The notes below the pieces were generated by a model. The model did not search any database. It worked only from the letters and a program-made list of their open reading frames with translations, and was not told the DNA's origin. Position numbers and translations under genes: made by a program. From UBA11540 sp045536425 (GTDB lineage Bacteria > Bacillota > Clostridia > Oscillospirales > Ruminococcaceae): a DNA stretch of 64,000 nucleotides. Numbering within the stretch: position 1 is the first letter of the stretch; the number at the start of each line of letters is the position of its first letter. Location: contig JAZSNN010000012.1 of the NCBI GenBank assembly GCA_045536425.1, positions 62,001 through 126,000 of the forward strand, given 5' to 3'. Shown here one piece after another: positions 56,087-64,000 of the stretch.

Positions 56087-58480
56087 TCAACAGACTGTTT
56101 CTGCGTAACGCACGGCACTCATAGCATCTTTTCCGTACATATCTGCACCGATTTTTTCTGCGTATTCTCGGTTGAGCACCGCTCCACCTACAACAACCTT
56201 GCACCAAGGTGCTTCTTTGCGAAGAAGTTTTATTGTTTCCTCCATTGCGGGTACCGTCGTTGTCATAAGCGCACTCAGGCAGACGACGGGCGCATTGAGG
56301 TCTACTGTAGCTTTTACTATATTTTCGGGCGCAACGTCTTTACCAAGGTCTTTTACCTCAAATCCGTAGTTTTCGAGCAAAAGTTTTACTATATTCTTTC
56401 CTATATCGTGTATATCGCCTTTTACAGTTGCGATTACAACCCCGCCCCTTGAAATTTGCGGAGCGCTCCCAGCAGACATAAACGTTTTTATCTTCTCAAA
56501 AGCCGATTTTGCCGCATCGGCACTCATCAAAAGTTGTGGAAGGTATACGGTCTTATTCTCAAATCCCTCACCAACCGTATTGAGCGCGGGAATAATCTCG
56601 TTCTGCACTATTTCAAGCGGGTCTATCGTTTCCAAAAGCTTTTGGGTTATATCTCCCGCCTGCTCTTTGAGGCCCTTTACTATCGCCTTTTGCAAAGGCG
56701 AAATGTCGCCAACTGTATTTTCGGTGTTTATCTGTGTCTCAGCCTTTACAGTAGCAAAAGTAGGGCTTTTTTCTATATACTCAGCGCAGTTATCATCCAT
56801 ACCGTGAAGCGCGCGAAAGGCGTAATAGGTCTTCATCATATCCGCAGAATATGGATTCATAATCGCTGCTGAAAGTCCGTTTTCCAGCGCGAGTGCAAAG
56901 AACGTGCCGTTTATGGCGTCACGTTCAGGCAGGCCGAAAGAAACGTTTGATACTCCAAGCGAAGTGTGGCATCCAAGCTCTGATTTTATAGTGTTCAAAG
57001 CCTTTAACGTGCCAATCGCAGCAGTATTATCTGCACTTATGGTAAGCGCCAACGTATCAAATATTATGTCCTTCTTGGAAATGCCGTATTCGGATGCGGT
57101 TTTGAGTATCTTTTCTGCAATCGCCACTCTTTCCTCTGCGGTGGGCGGAATTCCGTTTTCATCGAGTGTCAACGCAACGACAAGTCCCCCGTATTTCTTG
57201 ACAAGCGGAAAAACGGCTTTCATACTTTCCTCTTTGCCGTTTACGGAATTTACCATTGCCTTTCCGTTATAGCAACGAAGAGCATTTTCCATAGCTGTAG
57301 TGTCAGCTGTGTCAATCTGTAGAGGCAGATCCGTAACCGTTTGCAGCTCACAAACGACTTTTTTCAGCACCTCTGCTTCGTTGATTTCGGGAAGCCCCGT
57401 ATTTACGTCGAGGATGTGTACTTCTTTTTCCTGCTGGTTTATCGCTTCCCTGAGAATATAGTCAACGTCGTCGTCTTTCAGTGCTTGTTTCAGACGCTTT
57501 TTACCGGTAGGATTAATGCGTTCCCCGATAAGAATGGGAGATTTTCCAAACTCAACCGCGTGGGTGTATGAAGAAACAAGAGTGAAGTCTTTTTCTATGA
57601 TCGGCTTTGGCGCTATTTCATTTGTACGTTCAACAAGCGCTTTGATATATTCGGGCGTTGTTCCGCAGCATCCTCCTGCAACGCGAACGCCCTTTTCAAT
57701 GTACATCGCCATCTCTTCGGCAAAGTTTTTTGCATCTACATCGTATACAGGTTTTCCGTTTTCGCTTTTCGGAAGTCCTGCATTGGGTTTTAACAAAACA
57801 GGAACAGACGCATATCTTAGAAGTTCGTCGACAACGTTTCCTAACTGTTTTGGGCCAAGGGAACAGTTTGCACCTATCGCATCGGCGCCCATGCCCTCAA
57901 GCATTGCGACCATAGCACAAGGAGTAGCACCGGTCATAAGTTTTCCATCTTCACCGTATGCATTGCTGACAAACACCGGAAGATTGCAGTTTTCCTTCAC
58001 CGCAAGAAGCGCAGCCTTGGTTTCATAACTATCGTTCATGGTTTCTATAAGAACAAGGTCTACTCCGTATTTTACGCCAATTCTCACAGTCTTCGCAAAA
58101 ACCTCAACTGCATCTTCAAAATCAAGGTCTCCGTAAGGCTTTAACAGTTTTCCGGTGGGGCCGATATCAAGGGCAATAAACTTTTTCTGTTTAGTGTTTG
58201 AGGTTTCTCTCGCAATTTTTGCGTTTTCAATGGCGGTTTTTATGATCTCTTCGAGCTCTTCATTTGAAAACTTAAGGATATTAGCACCAAAAGTGTTGGT
58301 GCTGACAACGTTACTGCCGCTGTTGAAATACGCTCGGTGGAGCTTTGTGATGATCTCAGGGTGCGAAATATTCCAGAGTTCAGGATGCTCTCCCGGTTGA
58401 AGTCCTTCAGCCTGAAGCATAGTGCCAAATCCACCGTCAAGATAAAGAATATTGTCTTTTAAATAATCAAGTATCTTCAT
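56087..58480 (-). CDS. metH: Cobalamin-dependent methionine synthase lacking the reactivation domain
   Basis: 797 residues against about 1200 in full MetH. Domain order: homocysteine-binding barrel (1-290) with zinc-ligand motifs GANCSLGP and GGCCGTTPEYI; pterin-binding barrel (about 310-580) starting ILIGERINPTGKK; cap and B12-binding domain (about 600-797) with DIHDIGKN, the lower cobalt ligand His motif DxHxxG. The C-terminal SAM-binding reactivation domain is absent and encoded by the next upstream gene. Methyl donor 5-methyl-THF comes from MetF in the same operon. Confidence 0.95.
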   Translation of the reverse strand: MKILDYLKDNILYLDGGFGTMLQAEGLQPGEHPELWNISHPEIITKLHRAYFNSGSNVVSTNTFGANILKFSNEELEEIIKTAIENAKIARETSNTKQKKFIALDIGPTGKLLKPYGDLDFEDAVEVFAKTVRIGVKYGVDLVLIETMNDSYETKAALLAVKENCNLPVFVSNAYGEDGKLMTGATPCAMVAMLEGMGADAIGANCSLGPKQLGNVVDELLRYASVPVLLKPNAGLPKSENGKPVYDVDAKNFAEEMAMYIEKGVRVAGGCCGTTPEYIKALVERTNEIAPKPIIEKDFTLVSSYTHAVEFGKSPILIGERINPTGKKRLKQALKDDDVDYILREAINQQEKEVHILDVNTGLPEINEAEVLKKVVCELQTVTDLPLQIDTADTTAMENALRCYNGKAMVNSVNGKEESMKAVFPLVKKYGGLVVALTLDENGIPPTAEERVAIAEKILKTASEYGISKKDIIFDTLALTISADNTAAIGTLKALNTIKSELGCHTSLGVSNVSFGLPERDAINGTFFALALENGLSAAIMNPYSADMMKTYYAFRALHGMDDNCAEYIEKSPTFATVKAETQINTENTVGDISPLQKAIVKGLKEQAGDITQKLLETIDPLEIVQNEIIPALNTVGEGFENKTVYLPQLLMSADAAKSAFEKIKTFMSAGSAPQISRGGVVIATVKGDIHDIGKNIVKLLLENYGFEVKDLGKDVAPENIVKATVDLNAPVVCLSALMTTTVPAMEETIKLLRKEAPWCKVVVGGAVLNREYAEKIGADMYGKDAMSAVRYAETVC

Positions 58481-58486
58481 ATCAAT

Positions 58487-59074
58487 CTATCCTTGTATTC
58501 CTATAATCGCCGTTACCGTTTTTGAAGGTGACATCAAAAGGCTATCGTTTAGCGTTACACCTATATTTTTATAGCAGTCAAGTACTCTAAAAAGATCCTT
58601 CTGCATTTCCAAAGGCAAATCTGCATATCCCGGGCTGAATCGGGAGGTTAAGTCATATCCTTTTTCGCGCTTTATATCCTCTTCAAAAGCGTTGCATAGG
58701 CTCTCGACACGTTCTGTTCCTATTGCCTGAAAAATCAGTGCTTTAGCAGGGTCCACTTTGGAATATTTTGTTATCTTTCTGTCGATATCAAACCCGATAG
58801 TCGCCGCAAAAACGAGCACCCTTTTAGAATTTGAAAGGAGTTTTTTCAGCGCTTTTGAATTGGTGTTGCAAAAGGACAAATCCAGCACGCCGCCACATTC
58901 TTTAACATCGAACTCGCGATAGCAAATCTTATACGAAAACTCACATTCCTTCAAGCATTTAGTGACAAGGTTTTCTACTTGCTCATCCGCAGAAACACAT
59001 TGCGCATAGCGCATTATTGCCTTTTTATCAACTTTAGTATATGTATAGGTTTTAACTTTTACAGTATCAATCAT
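58487..59074 (-). CDS. Separate MetH reactivation-domain protein
   Basis: 195 residues matching the vitamin-B12-dependent methionine synthase activation domain: TSRFSPGYADLPLEMQKDLF and LNDSLLMSPSKTVTAIIGI (the latter corresponds to the SAM-binding end of MetH). It would remethylate oxidised cob(II)alamin on MetH using SAM and an electron donor. It overlaps metF by 4 bp and precedes metH by 6 bp, so all three are made together. Confidence 0.9.
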   Translation of the reverse strand: MIDTVKVKTYTYTKVDKKAIMRYAQCVSADEQVENLVTKCLKECEFSYKICYREFDVKECGGVLDLSFCNTNSKALKKLLSNSKRVLVFAATIGFDIDRKITKYSKVDPAKALIFQAIGTERVESLCNAFEEDIKREKGYDLTSRFSPGYADLPLEMQKDLFRVLDCYKNIGVTLNDSLLMSPSKTVTAIIGIQG

Positions 59075-59952
59075 AGCTTACCCAAAATATTAGAGAGATT
59101 GCTTTGTATTTTTTCTGCAACGTCGGGCTTATTCATAGAATAAACGTGAACGTTTGTAACGTTATTTGCAAATAAGTCGATGATTTGGTCGGTCGCATAT
59201 GCTATTCCGGCCTGCTTCATAGCCTCAGGGTCGGAACCGAATTTGTCAACGATGCTCTTAAAGCGTTGCGGCATATGTGAACCCGAAAGCTTTATCGCTC
59301 TTTCAACCTGATTCGCATTTGTAATTGGCATAATTCCAGCAACAACCGGAACAGTTATCCCCGCCTCACGGATTTTGTAGAGAAAATTGTACAGCAGATT
59401 GTTATCAAAGAACATTTGAGTTGTAAGATATTCGCATCCCGCATCAACCTTTTCTTTCAAAAAGCGGATGTCTTCTTTCTGGTTTGCACTTTCAGGATGT
59501 ATCTCGGGATAGCACGCACCGCCGATGCAGAAATCAGCATCACTTTCCTTGAGCTCACGCACAAGGTCGATAGCATATCTATAGTCCCACTCGGTTCTGT
59601 CAATATTCCTCATATTGTCGGGAATATCACCGCGCAGAGCCATAACGTTTTGTATACCTGCATTTTTAATGTCTTCAATTCTCGTTTTTACCGTTTCTTT
59701 TGTTGAAGAAACGCAGGTCAGGTGTGCTACGGTCGAAACTCCGTAAAGATTTTTGATATTCTTCGCAATTTCAAGTGTGTATTTACTTGTTCCGCCCCCT
59801 GCTCCGTAGGTCACACTCATAAAAGCAGGGTGCAGTTTTGCAATCTCTTCTGCCGCCGCTTCTACGCTTTGAAAGGCCGTATCTGTCTTCGGCGGAAACA
59901 CTTCAAAGGATAACGAAAGGGTTTCTTTTTTTAATAAATCTATAACTTTCAT
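59071..59952 (-). CDS. metF: Methylenetetrahydrofolate reductase
   Basis: 293 residues. LSLSFEVFPPKTD (start of the barrel), MSVTYGAGGGTS, HLTCVSST, MALRGDIP and FDNNLLYNF-type blocks match MetF. It makes 5-methyl-THF for the adjacent MetH. First gene of metF-reactivase-metH-pdp on the minus strand with its own promoter. Acetogenic-type MetV is not adjacent, so a methionine role is more likely than Wood-Ljungdahl. Confidence 0.95.
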   Translation of the reverse strand: MKVIDLLKKETLSLSFEVFPPKTDTAFQSVEAAAEEIAKLHPAFMSVTYGAGGGTSKYTLEIAKNIKNLYGVSTVAHLTCVSSTKETVKTRIEDIKNAGIQNVMALRGDIPDNMRNIDRTEWDYRYAIDLVRELKESDADFCIGGACYPEIHPESANQKEDIRFLKEKVDAGCEYLTTQMFFDNNLLYNFLYKIREAGITVPVVAGIMPITNANQVERAIKLSGSHMPQRFKSIVDKFGSDPEAMKQAGIAYATDQIIDLFANNVTNVHVYSMNKPDVAEKIQSNLSNILGKL

Positions 59953-59989
59953 TTTTCATTTTCCTCTTCATAAAAGCCAGTATATAGTC

Positions 59990-60018
59990 ATTATACATTG
60001 TCTTTTTCTGCAAATCAA
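59990..60018 (-). promoter_or_regulatory. Promoter of the met operon
   Basis: Minus strand: TTGATT (60013-60018), 17-bp spacer, TATAAT (59990-59995). The leader is short (about 30 nt), so no SAM or cobalamin riboswitch fits. Confidence 0.8.
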
Positions 60019-60068
60019 GAAAAGTTGAAATTTATTAGCAAAATATGGTGGTTTTTTTGTGTTTTTTA

Positions 60069-60097
60069 TTGACATAGAGCGCTTGTAGTGGTATAAT
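60069..60097 (+). promoter_or_regulatory. Consensus promoter of the leucine T-box operon
   Basis: TTGACA (60069-60074), 17-bp spacer, TATAAT (60092-60097). Confidence 0.93.
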
Positions 60098-60103
60098 TAT
60101 TCA

Positions 60104-60392
60104 AAATCTATCAAACACAGTGAAGAGGACAAAGCAAAGTTATTTTTTCTTCAGAGAGTCGGCGGTTGCTGTGAGCCGATGAAAGATTACTTTTGCGAAC
60201 TCACCTCGGAGTGGTTGCTTTGAACAAACCGATGGTTTTAGTAGGACAAACGGAGCCCTACCGTTATCTTGGGAAGCGATTGTAACGTCGCGTTGAGTGG
60301 CTGTGAAAACGGCAAAAAGAGTGGTACCGCAAGATTAATATCGTTATGATACTGATCCTGTCTCTTTACTATAAGAGACAGGCTTTATTTTT
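60104..60392 (+). ncRNA. T-box riboswitch, leucine specifier (CUC)
   Basis: Stem I contains the AGAGAGTCGGCGGTTGCTG block (about 60155-60173) and GAACTCACCTCGGAGT (about 60199-60214), where CTC is in the specifier position, a Leu codon. The antiterminator box AGAGTGGTACCGC is at 60318-60330 with TGGT ready to pair the tRNA NCCA end. Uncharged tRNA-Leu should allow read-through of the terminator at 60357. Confidence 0.92.
60357..60392 (+). terminator. T-box-controlled terminator
   Basis: CCTGTCTCTT-TACTAT-AAGAGACAGG, followed by CTTTATTTTT. Confidence 0.92.
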
Positions 60393-60433
60393 AATAATTT
60401 TACAAATTCATCTATTTCAAAGGGGATATATTT

Positions 60434-61624
60434 ATGCTTACTTTGGACAAGGTTTTTGATGCTTCTGTCGTACTTAAAAGCATCATTCGCGAAACACCTC
60501 TGGCAAGGGCTGCTTCCATCGCACCCGAATGCACACTGTATCTAAAACCCGAAAACCTACAGAACACAGGTTCCTTCAAGCTTCGTGGTTCGGGATATAA
60601 AATTGCTACCCTTTCTGATGCAGAAAAGCAAAAGGGTGTTATTGCTTGTTCCGCGGGTAACCACGCTCAAGGCGTTGCACTCGCTGCATCAAAATGCGGT
60701 ATTCCTTCCCTTATCTGCCTACCCGACAGCGCTCCGATCTCTAAAGTAGAGGCCACCAAAGGATACGGCGCGCAGGTCTGCTTGGTAGAGGGTTGCTACG
60801 ACGACGCATATAACAGGGCTCTCGAACTAAAGGATGAAAAGGGATATACCTTTGTTCATCCCTTTGACGACGAAGACGTAATTGCAGGTCAAGGAACCAT
60901 CGCTCTTGAGGTTATGAACGACCTTGATGACATTGATGCCGTTATTGTTCCTATCGGCGGCGGCGGACTCATTTCCGGTATTGCTTATACTATAAAATCC
61001 ATCCGTCCTTCCATTAAGGTTTACGGTGTTCAGGCAGCCGGCGCCCCCAGTATGTTCAACTCAATTAACAACGGCGCTATCGAAGCTCTTGACAGAGTTT
61101 CTACCATCGCCGACGGTATTGCAGTAAAGAAACCGGGTGAGCACACCTTTGATCTTATCAACAGATACGTTGATGATATAGCTCTTGTAACAGAGGACGA
61201 AATTGCTTCGGCTATTCTCGCTCTGATAGAAAAACAAAAGATGGTCGCTGAAGGTGCAGGTGCAGTTTCAGTTGCCGCCGCTATGTTCAACAAATTCCCC
61301 ACCGCAGGAAAGAGAGTAGTAAGCATTGTATCGGGCGGTAATATTGACGTTACAAGTCTTTCGAGGGTTATCGAGCGCGGTCTTATGAAATCGGGTCGCT
61401 CTAGTAGCCTGCTTATTGAGCTTATTGACAAGCCCGGTCAGCTCAAGGACGTTTCTCGCATTATTGCAGAATGCGGCGGTAACGTTACAAGCGTCCATCA
61501 CGAGCGAGGAAACACCGAGAGCGTTAACGGATGCTTCCTACGCATTGCAATGGAAACAAGAAACTATGACCACGTAAATCAAATCACCGAGGCACTTCGC
61601 AACGAAGGATTTAAAATCGTATAA
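60434..61624 (+). CDS. ilvA: Threonine ammonia-lyase
   Basis: 396 residues. PLP-binding lysine in TGSFKLRGSGYK (about 47-58), SAGNHAQGVALAASKCG, and the PLP phosphate loop PIGGGGLISG; a C-terminal ACT-like regulatory domain (about 325-396, LLIELIDKPGQLKDVSRII). This makes 2-oxobutanoate from threonine, entering isoleucine synthesis. It is the first gene after the leucine T-box, so isoleucine precursor supply is set by leucyl-tRNA charging. Start ATG 60434 has AAAGGGG upstream. Confidence 0.95.
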   Translation: MLTLDKVFDASVVLKSIIRETPLARAASIAPECTLYLKPENLQNTGSFKLRGSGYKIATLSDAEKQKGVIACSAGNHAQGVALAASKCGIPSLICLPDSAPISKVEATKGYGAQVCLVEGCYDDAYNRALELKDEKGYTFVHPFDDEDVIAGQGTIALEVMNDLDDIDAVIVPIGGGGLISGIAYTIKSIRPSIKVYGVQAAGAPSMFNSINNGAIEALDRVSTIADGIAVKKPGEHTFDLINRYVDDIALVTEDEIASAILALIEKQKMVAEGAGAVSVAAAMFNKFPTAGKRVVSIVSGGNIDVTSLSRVIERGLMKSGRSSSLLIELIDKPGQLKDVSRIIAECGGNVTSVHHERGNTESVNGCFLRIAMETRNYDHVNQITEALRNEGFKIV

Positions 61625-61636
61625 AGGAGTTTACCT

Positions 61637-62014
61637 ATGAGTAAGATTATACATACAGAAAAAGCCCCCGCGGCTATCGGCCCCTACTCCCAGGCTGTTT
61701 GCACAGGCGGACTGGTGTTCACTTCAGGACAGATCGCAATAAACCCCGAGACTGCTACAGTCGAGGCGACTACCATAGAAGCGCAGACAGAGCAGGTTTG
61801 CAAGAATCTTGCCGCTGTTTTGGAAGCAGCAGGAAGCTCTTTGGAAAAGGTTGTAAAAACCACCTGCTTCTTGAAAAATATGGAAGATTTCGCAGCGTTT
61901 AACGCTGTATACGGAAAATATTTCATAGGAAAGCCCGCCCGTTCCTGCGTTGCAGCGAAGCAACTACCAAAGGACGTTCTCGTAGAAGTTGAGGCAATCG
62001 CAGAAATACAATAA
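61637..62014 (+). CDS. ridA: RidA family enamine/imine deaminase
   Basis: 125 residues, family length. APAAIGPYSQAV, FTSGQIAINPET and the C-terminal RSCVAAKQLPKDVLVEVEAIA (with the catalytic Arg) are diagnostic. RidA hydrolyses the reactive 2-aminocrotonate released by threonine ammonia-lyase, and here lies 12 bp behind ilvA, a direct functional pairing. Confidence 0.96.
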   Translation: MSKIIHTEKAPAAIGPYSQAVCTGGLVFTSGQIAINPETATVEATTIEAQTEQVCKNLAAVLEAAGSSLEKVVKTTCFLKNMEDFAAFNAVYGKYFIGKPARSCVAAKQLPKDVLVEVEAIAEIQ

Positions 62015-62030
62015 GTGAGGATCTAACACA

Positions 62031-63707
62031 ATGATGGATGTCAGCAAATACAGTACAGGTTATTATCCTGCACCCGAAAAATGTCTTGATTGGGTGCAAA
62101 AGGATCATATAGAAAAAGCTCCGCTTTGGTGTAGCGTAGACCTCCGTGACGGCAACCAAAGCCTGGTAATTCCGATGAGCCTTGAGGAAAAGCTTGAATT
62201 TTACAAAATGCTTCTCAAGGTAGGCTTTAAAGAGATAGAGGTCGGCTTCCCTGCCGCTTCTGATACGGAATATGAGTTTCTCCGTACCCTTATCGACAAC
62301 AATATGATTCCCGACGATACTGCCGTTCAGGTTTTGACACAGTGCCGTGAGCATATTATCCGTAAAACCTTTGAAGCTTGTAAAGGCGCACCAAACGCTA
62401 TAATTCATTTTTACAATTCAGTAAGCGTTGCACAGCGTGAACAGGTTTTTAGAAAATCAAAGGACGAAATCAAACAAATCGCTATAGAAGGTGCAAAGCT
62501 CGTAAAACGCCTTGCTTCTGAATATGAAGGCAACTTCCGTTTTGAGTACTCCCCCGAGAGTTTCACAGGAACCGAGCCCGAATATGCCCTTGAAGTTTGC
62601 AATGCAGTTCTTGACGTTCTTGAGCCTTCTGCCGACAACAACGTTATTATCAATCTTCCTGTAACGGTAGAGATGAGTATGCCTCACGTCTACGCAAGTC
62701 AGGTAGAGTATATGCACAAAAATCTAAAATACCGTGAGCACGTGACAATTTCCTTGCATCCTCACAATGACAGAGGAACAGGCGTTGCCGATGCAGAGCT
62801 TGGACTTCTTGCAGGTGCTGACCGTATTGAAGGAACTTTGTTTGGAAACGGCGAACGCACAGGAAACGTGGACCTCATCACTCTTGCGATGAATATGTAT
62901 TCACACGGAGTAGACCCAAAGCTCAACTTCTCTGATATGCCCGAAATTGCAAAAGTCTATGAGAAGTGCACGCGTATGCACGTTTATGAACGTTCTCCCT
63001 ATGCAGGCGCTCTCGTATTTGCCGCATTCTCGGGAAGCCATCAGGATGCTATTGCCAAGGGTATGAAGTTTAGAGAAGAAAAATCGCTTCACGAGTGGAC
63101 TGTTCCCTATATCCCGATCGATCCTACCGATATCAACCGCACCTATGATGCAGACGTTATCCGCGTTAATTCCCAGAGCGGAAAAGGCGGTATCGGTTAT
63201 CTTCTCGAACACGCATATGGCTACGTCCTTCCCGCAGGTATGCGCGAACATCTCAGTTATCTGTGCAAGGGCGTCTCTGACGTTGAACACAGGGAACTTA
63301 TGGTCAGTGACGTATCAAACATATTCCACGAACATTACTTCAACCACAACAACCCTGTTGAGATCATCGACGTTCATTTTTCTAAGAGCAATGGAAAACT
63401 CGAGGGTGATGTTACGATGTCACAGAACTCTGCTGAATCCACCGTACACGCTTCGGGTAACGGTTCTCTCGACGTTCTCAGTAATGCGCTGAAGGCGTTT
63501 ACCGGCTCCTCATACAAGCTCAAGGTTTACACCGAGCACAGTATGCAGGGTGCGGGTTCTGAAAGTACAGCTGCCGCTTATATCGGACTCGAGTGGGAGA
63601 ACGGTGAAATGAGCTGGGGTTGCGGAACAGATACAGATATTATCCGTGCAAGTACAAACGCTCTTTTGGGCGCATATAACAACTACATTATCAGCAAAGG
63701 AGTATAA
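62031..63707 (+). CDS. leuA: 2-isopropylmalate synthase (long form)
   Basis: 558 residues, the longer (Mycobacterium/plant-like) LeuA type. SVDLRDGNQSLVIP has the metal-binding DLRDGNQ; SLHPHNDRGTGVADAELG is the second signature; the C-terminal regulatory domain (about 425-558) contains the usual MQGAGSESTAAAYI. It condenses acetyl-CoA with 2-oxoisovalerate, the first step of leucine synthesis, normally inhibited by leucine. Spacing 16 bp from ridA. Confidence 0.96.
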   Translation: MMDVSKYSTGYYPAPEKCLDWVQKDHIEKAPLWCSVDLRDGNQSLVIPMSLEEKLEFYKMLLKVGFKEIEVGFPAASDTEYEFLRTLIDNNMIPDDTAVQVLTQCREHIIRKTFEACKGAPNAIIHFYNSVSVAQREQVFRKSKDEIKQIAIEGAKLVKRLASEYEGNFRFEYSPESFTGTEPEYALEVCNAVLDVLEPSADNNVIINLPVTVEMSMPHVYASQVEYMHKNLKYREHVTISLHPHNDRGTGVADAELGLLAGADRIEGTLFGNGERTGNVDLITLAMNMYSHGVDPKLNFSDMPEIAKVYEKCTRMHVYERSPYAGALVFAAFSGSHQDAIAKGMKFREEKSLHEWTVPYIPIDPTDINRTYDADVIRVNSQSGKGGIGYLLEHAYGYVLPAGMREHLSYLCKGVSDVEHRELMVSDVSNIFHEHYFNHNNPVEIIDVHFSKSNGKLEGDVTMSQNSAESTVHASGNGSLDVLSNALKAFTGSSYKLKVYTEHSMQGAGSESTAAAYIGLEWENGEMSWGCGTDTDIIRASTNALLGAYNNYIISKGV

Positions 63708-63710
63708 GCT

Positions 63711-64000
63711 ATGGGAATGACAATGACACAAAAAATCCTTGCCGCTCACGCAGGTCTCGAAACTGTGAGTGCAGGTCAGCTTATAAACGCCAAGCTTGAT
63801 TTCGTTTTGGGCAACGATATCACAACTCCCGTTGCTGTAAACGAATTTAAAAAAGCTGGTTTTGACAGCGTGTTTGACAAAGACAGAGTCGGAATTGTAC
63901 TCGACCACTTTGTTCCTAACAAAGATATAAAGGCTGCTGAGCAGTCCAAGCAGTGTCGTGAGTTTGCTTGTGAGCACTGTGTAAGTCACTTCTATGATGT
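63711..64000 (+). CDS. leuC: 3-isopropylmalate dehydratase large subunit (partial)
   Basis: 96 codons to the right edge. MTQKILAAHAGLETVSAGQL and GIVLDHFVPNKDIKAAEQSK are typical of the LeuC/aconitase N-terminus. The Fe-S cysteines lie beyond the window. It starts 3 bp after leuA with AAAGGAG overlapping the leuA stop. leuD and leuB would be expected downstream. Confidence 0.95.
   Translation, partial: MGMTMTQKILAAHAGLETVSAGQLINAKLDFVLGNDITTPVAVNEFKKAGFDSVFDKDRVGIVLDHFVPNKDIKAAEQSKQCREFACEHCVSHFYD

Noticed and set aside
59953..60068. SAM or cobalamin riboswitch in front of metF
   Set aside because: The promoter leaves a leader of only about 30 nt, too short for either aptamer, and no conserved core was seen.

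Overview
The window looks like chromosome of an uncultured spore-forming Clostridia, probably Oscillospirales/Ruminococcaceae-like. Reasons: an intact sigma-K gene, dipicolinate synthase (spoVFA/B), an Rnf complex, pyruvate phosphate dikinase beside a malate shunt, strong AGGAGG ribosome sites, TTGACA-N17-TATAAT promoters, and L-box and T-box riboswitches. Taxonomy is inferred from gene content only; no rRNA is present.

Layout. 1-4867: a LacI-type regulator tail, then a maltodextrin ABC importer (binding protein plus two permeases) and 4-alpha-glucanotransferase malQ. 5015-8694: divergent rpsU and sigK, an M3 oligopeptidase and a small membrane protein. 8820-16623: an oppABCDF peptide importer in which OppA and OppC carry large extra extracytoplasmic segments. 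17646-25594: rnfCDGEAB followed by a duplicated exported protein with candidate flavin-attachment motifs, the flavin transferase ApbE, a NusG-II domain protein and a Gx-transporter family protein, forming one flavin/electron-transfer island. 25664-27443: murA and rlmH. 28495-30810 (minus): malate dehydrogenase and malic enzyme, which with ppdK (39207-41837) give a PEP/oxaloacetate/malate/pyruvate interconversion set. 31044-38917: Na/Pi symporter, a divergent XRE/small-protein pair around an 18-bp palindrome, a HAD phosphatase, a lysine-riboswitch-controlled NhaC transporter, solo trpB, a SLOG protein and a GlmU acetyltransferase domain alone. 42009-47421: lipoprotein, VanW, DUF975, nitroreductase, and a TasA-type GLUG surface protein. 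47440-50050: accessory patch with IS3 and IS110 remnants and a 5'-truncated RHS toxin/immunity pair. 50055-52193: spoVFA/B and pduL. 52343-54640: tRNA-Ser(GGA) followed by an AT-rich cargo segment that ends in a partial copy of the tRNA 3' end (possible att duplication). 54769-59952 (minus): metF, a separate MetH reactivation protein, metH and pyrimidine-nucleoside phosphorylase in one operon. 60069-64000: leucine T-box, then ilvA-ridA-leuA-leuC (cut by the window end).

The most unusual non-coding feature is a dispersed family of intergenic arrays (5341-5695, 27480-27563, 32834-32925, 37617-37735, and a looser relative at 52478-52585). Each is a string of tiny hairpins, mostly with GAA/GCA/GGA/GAAA-type loops, spaced about 18-21 bp by the linker ATTCATG. 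In several copies the linker orientation flips to ATGAAT at a central palindrome. I do not recognise these as a described element.
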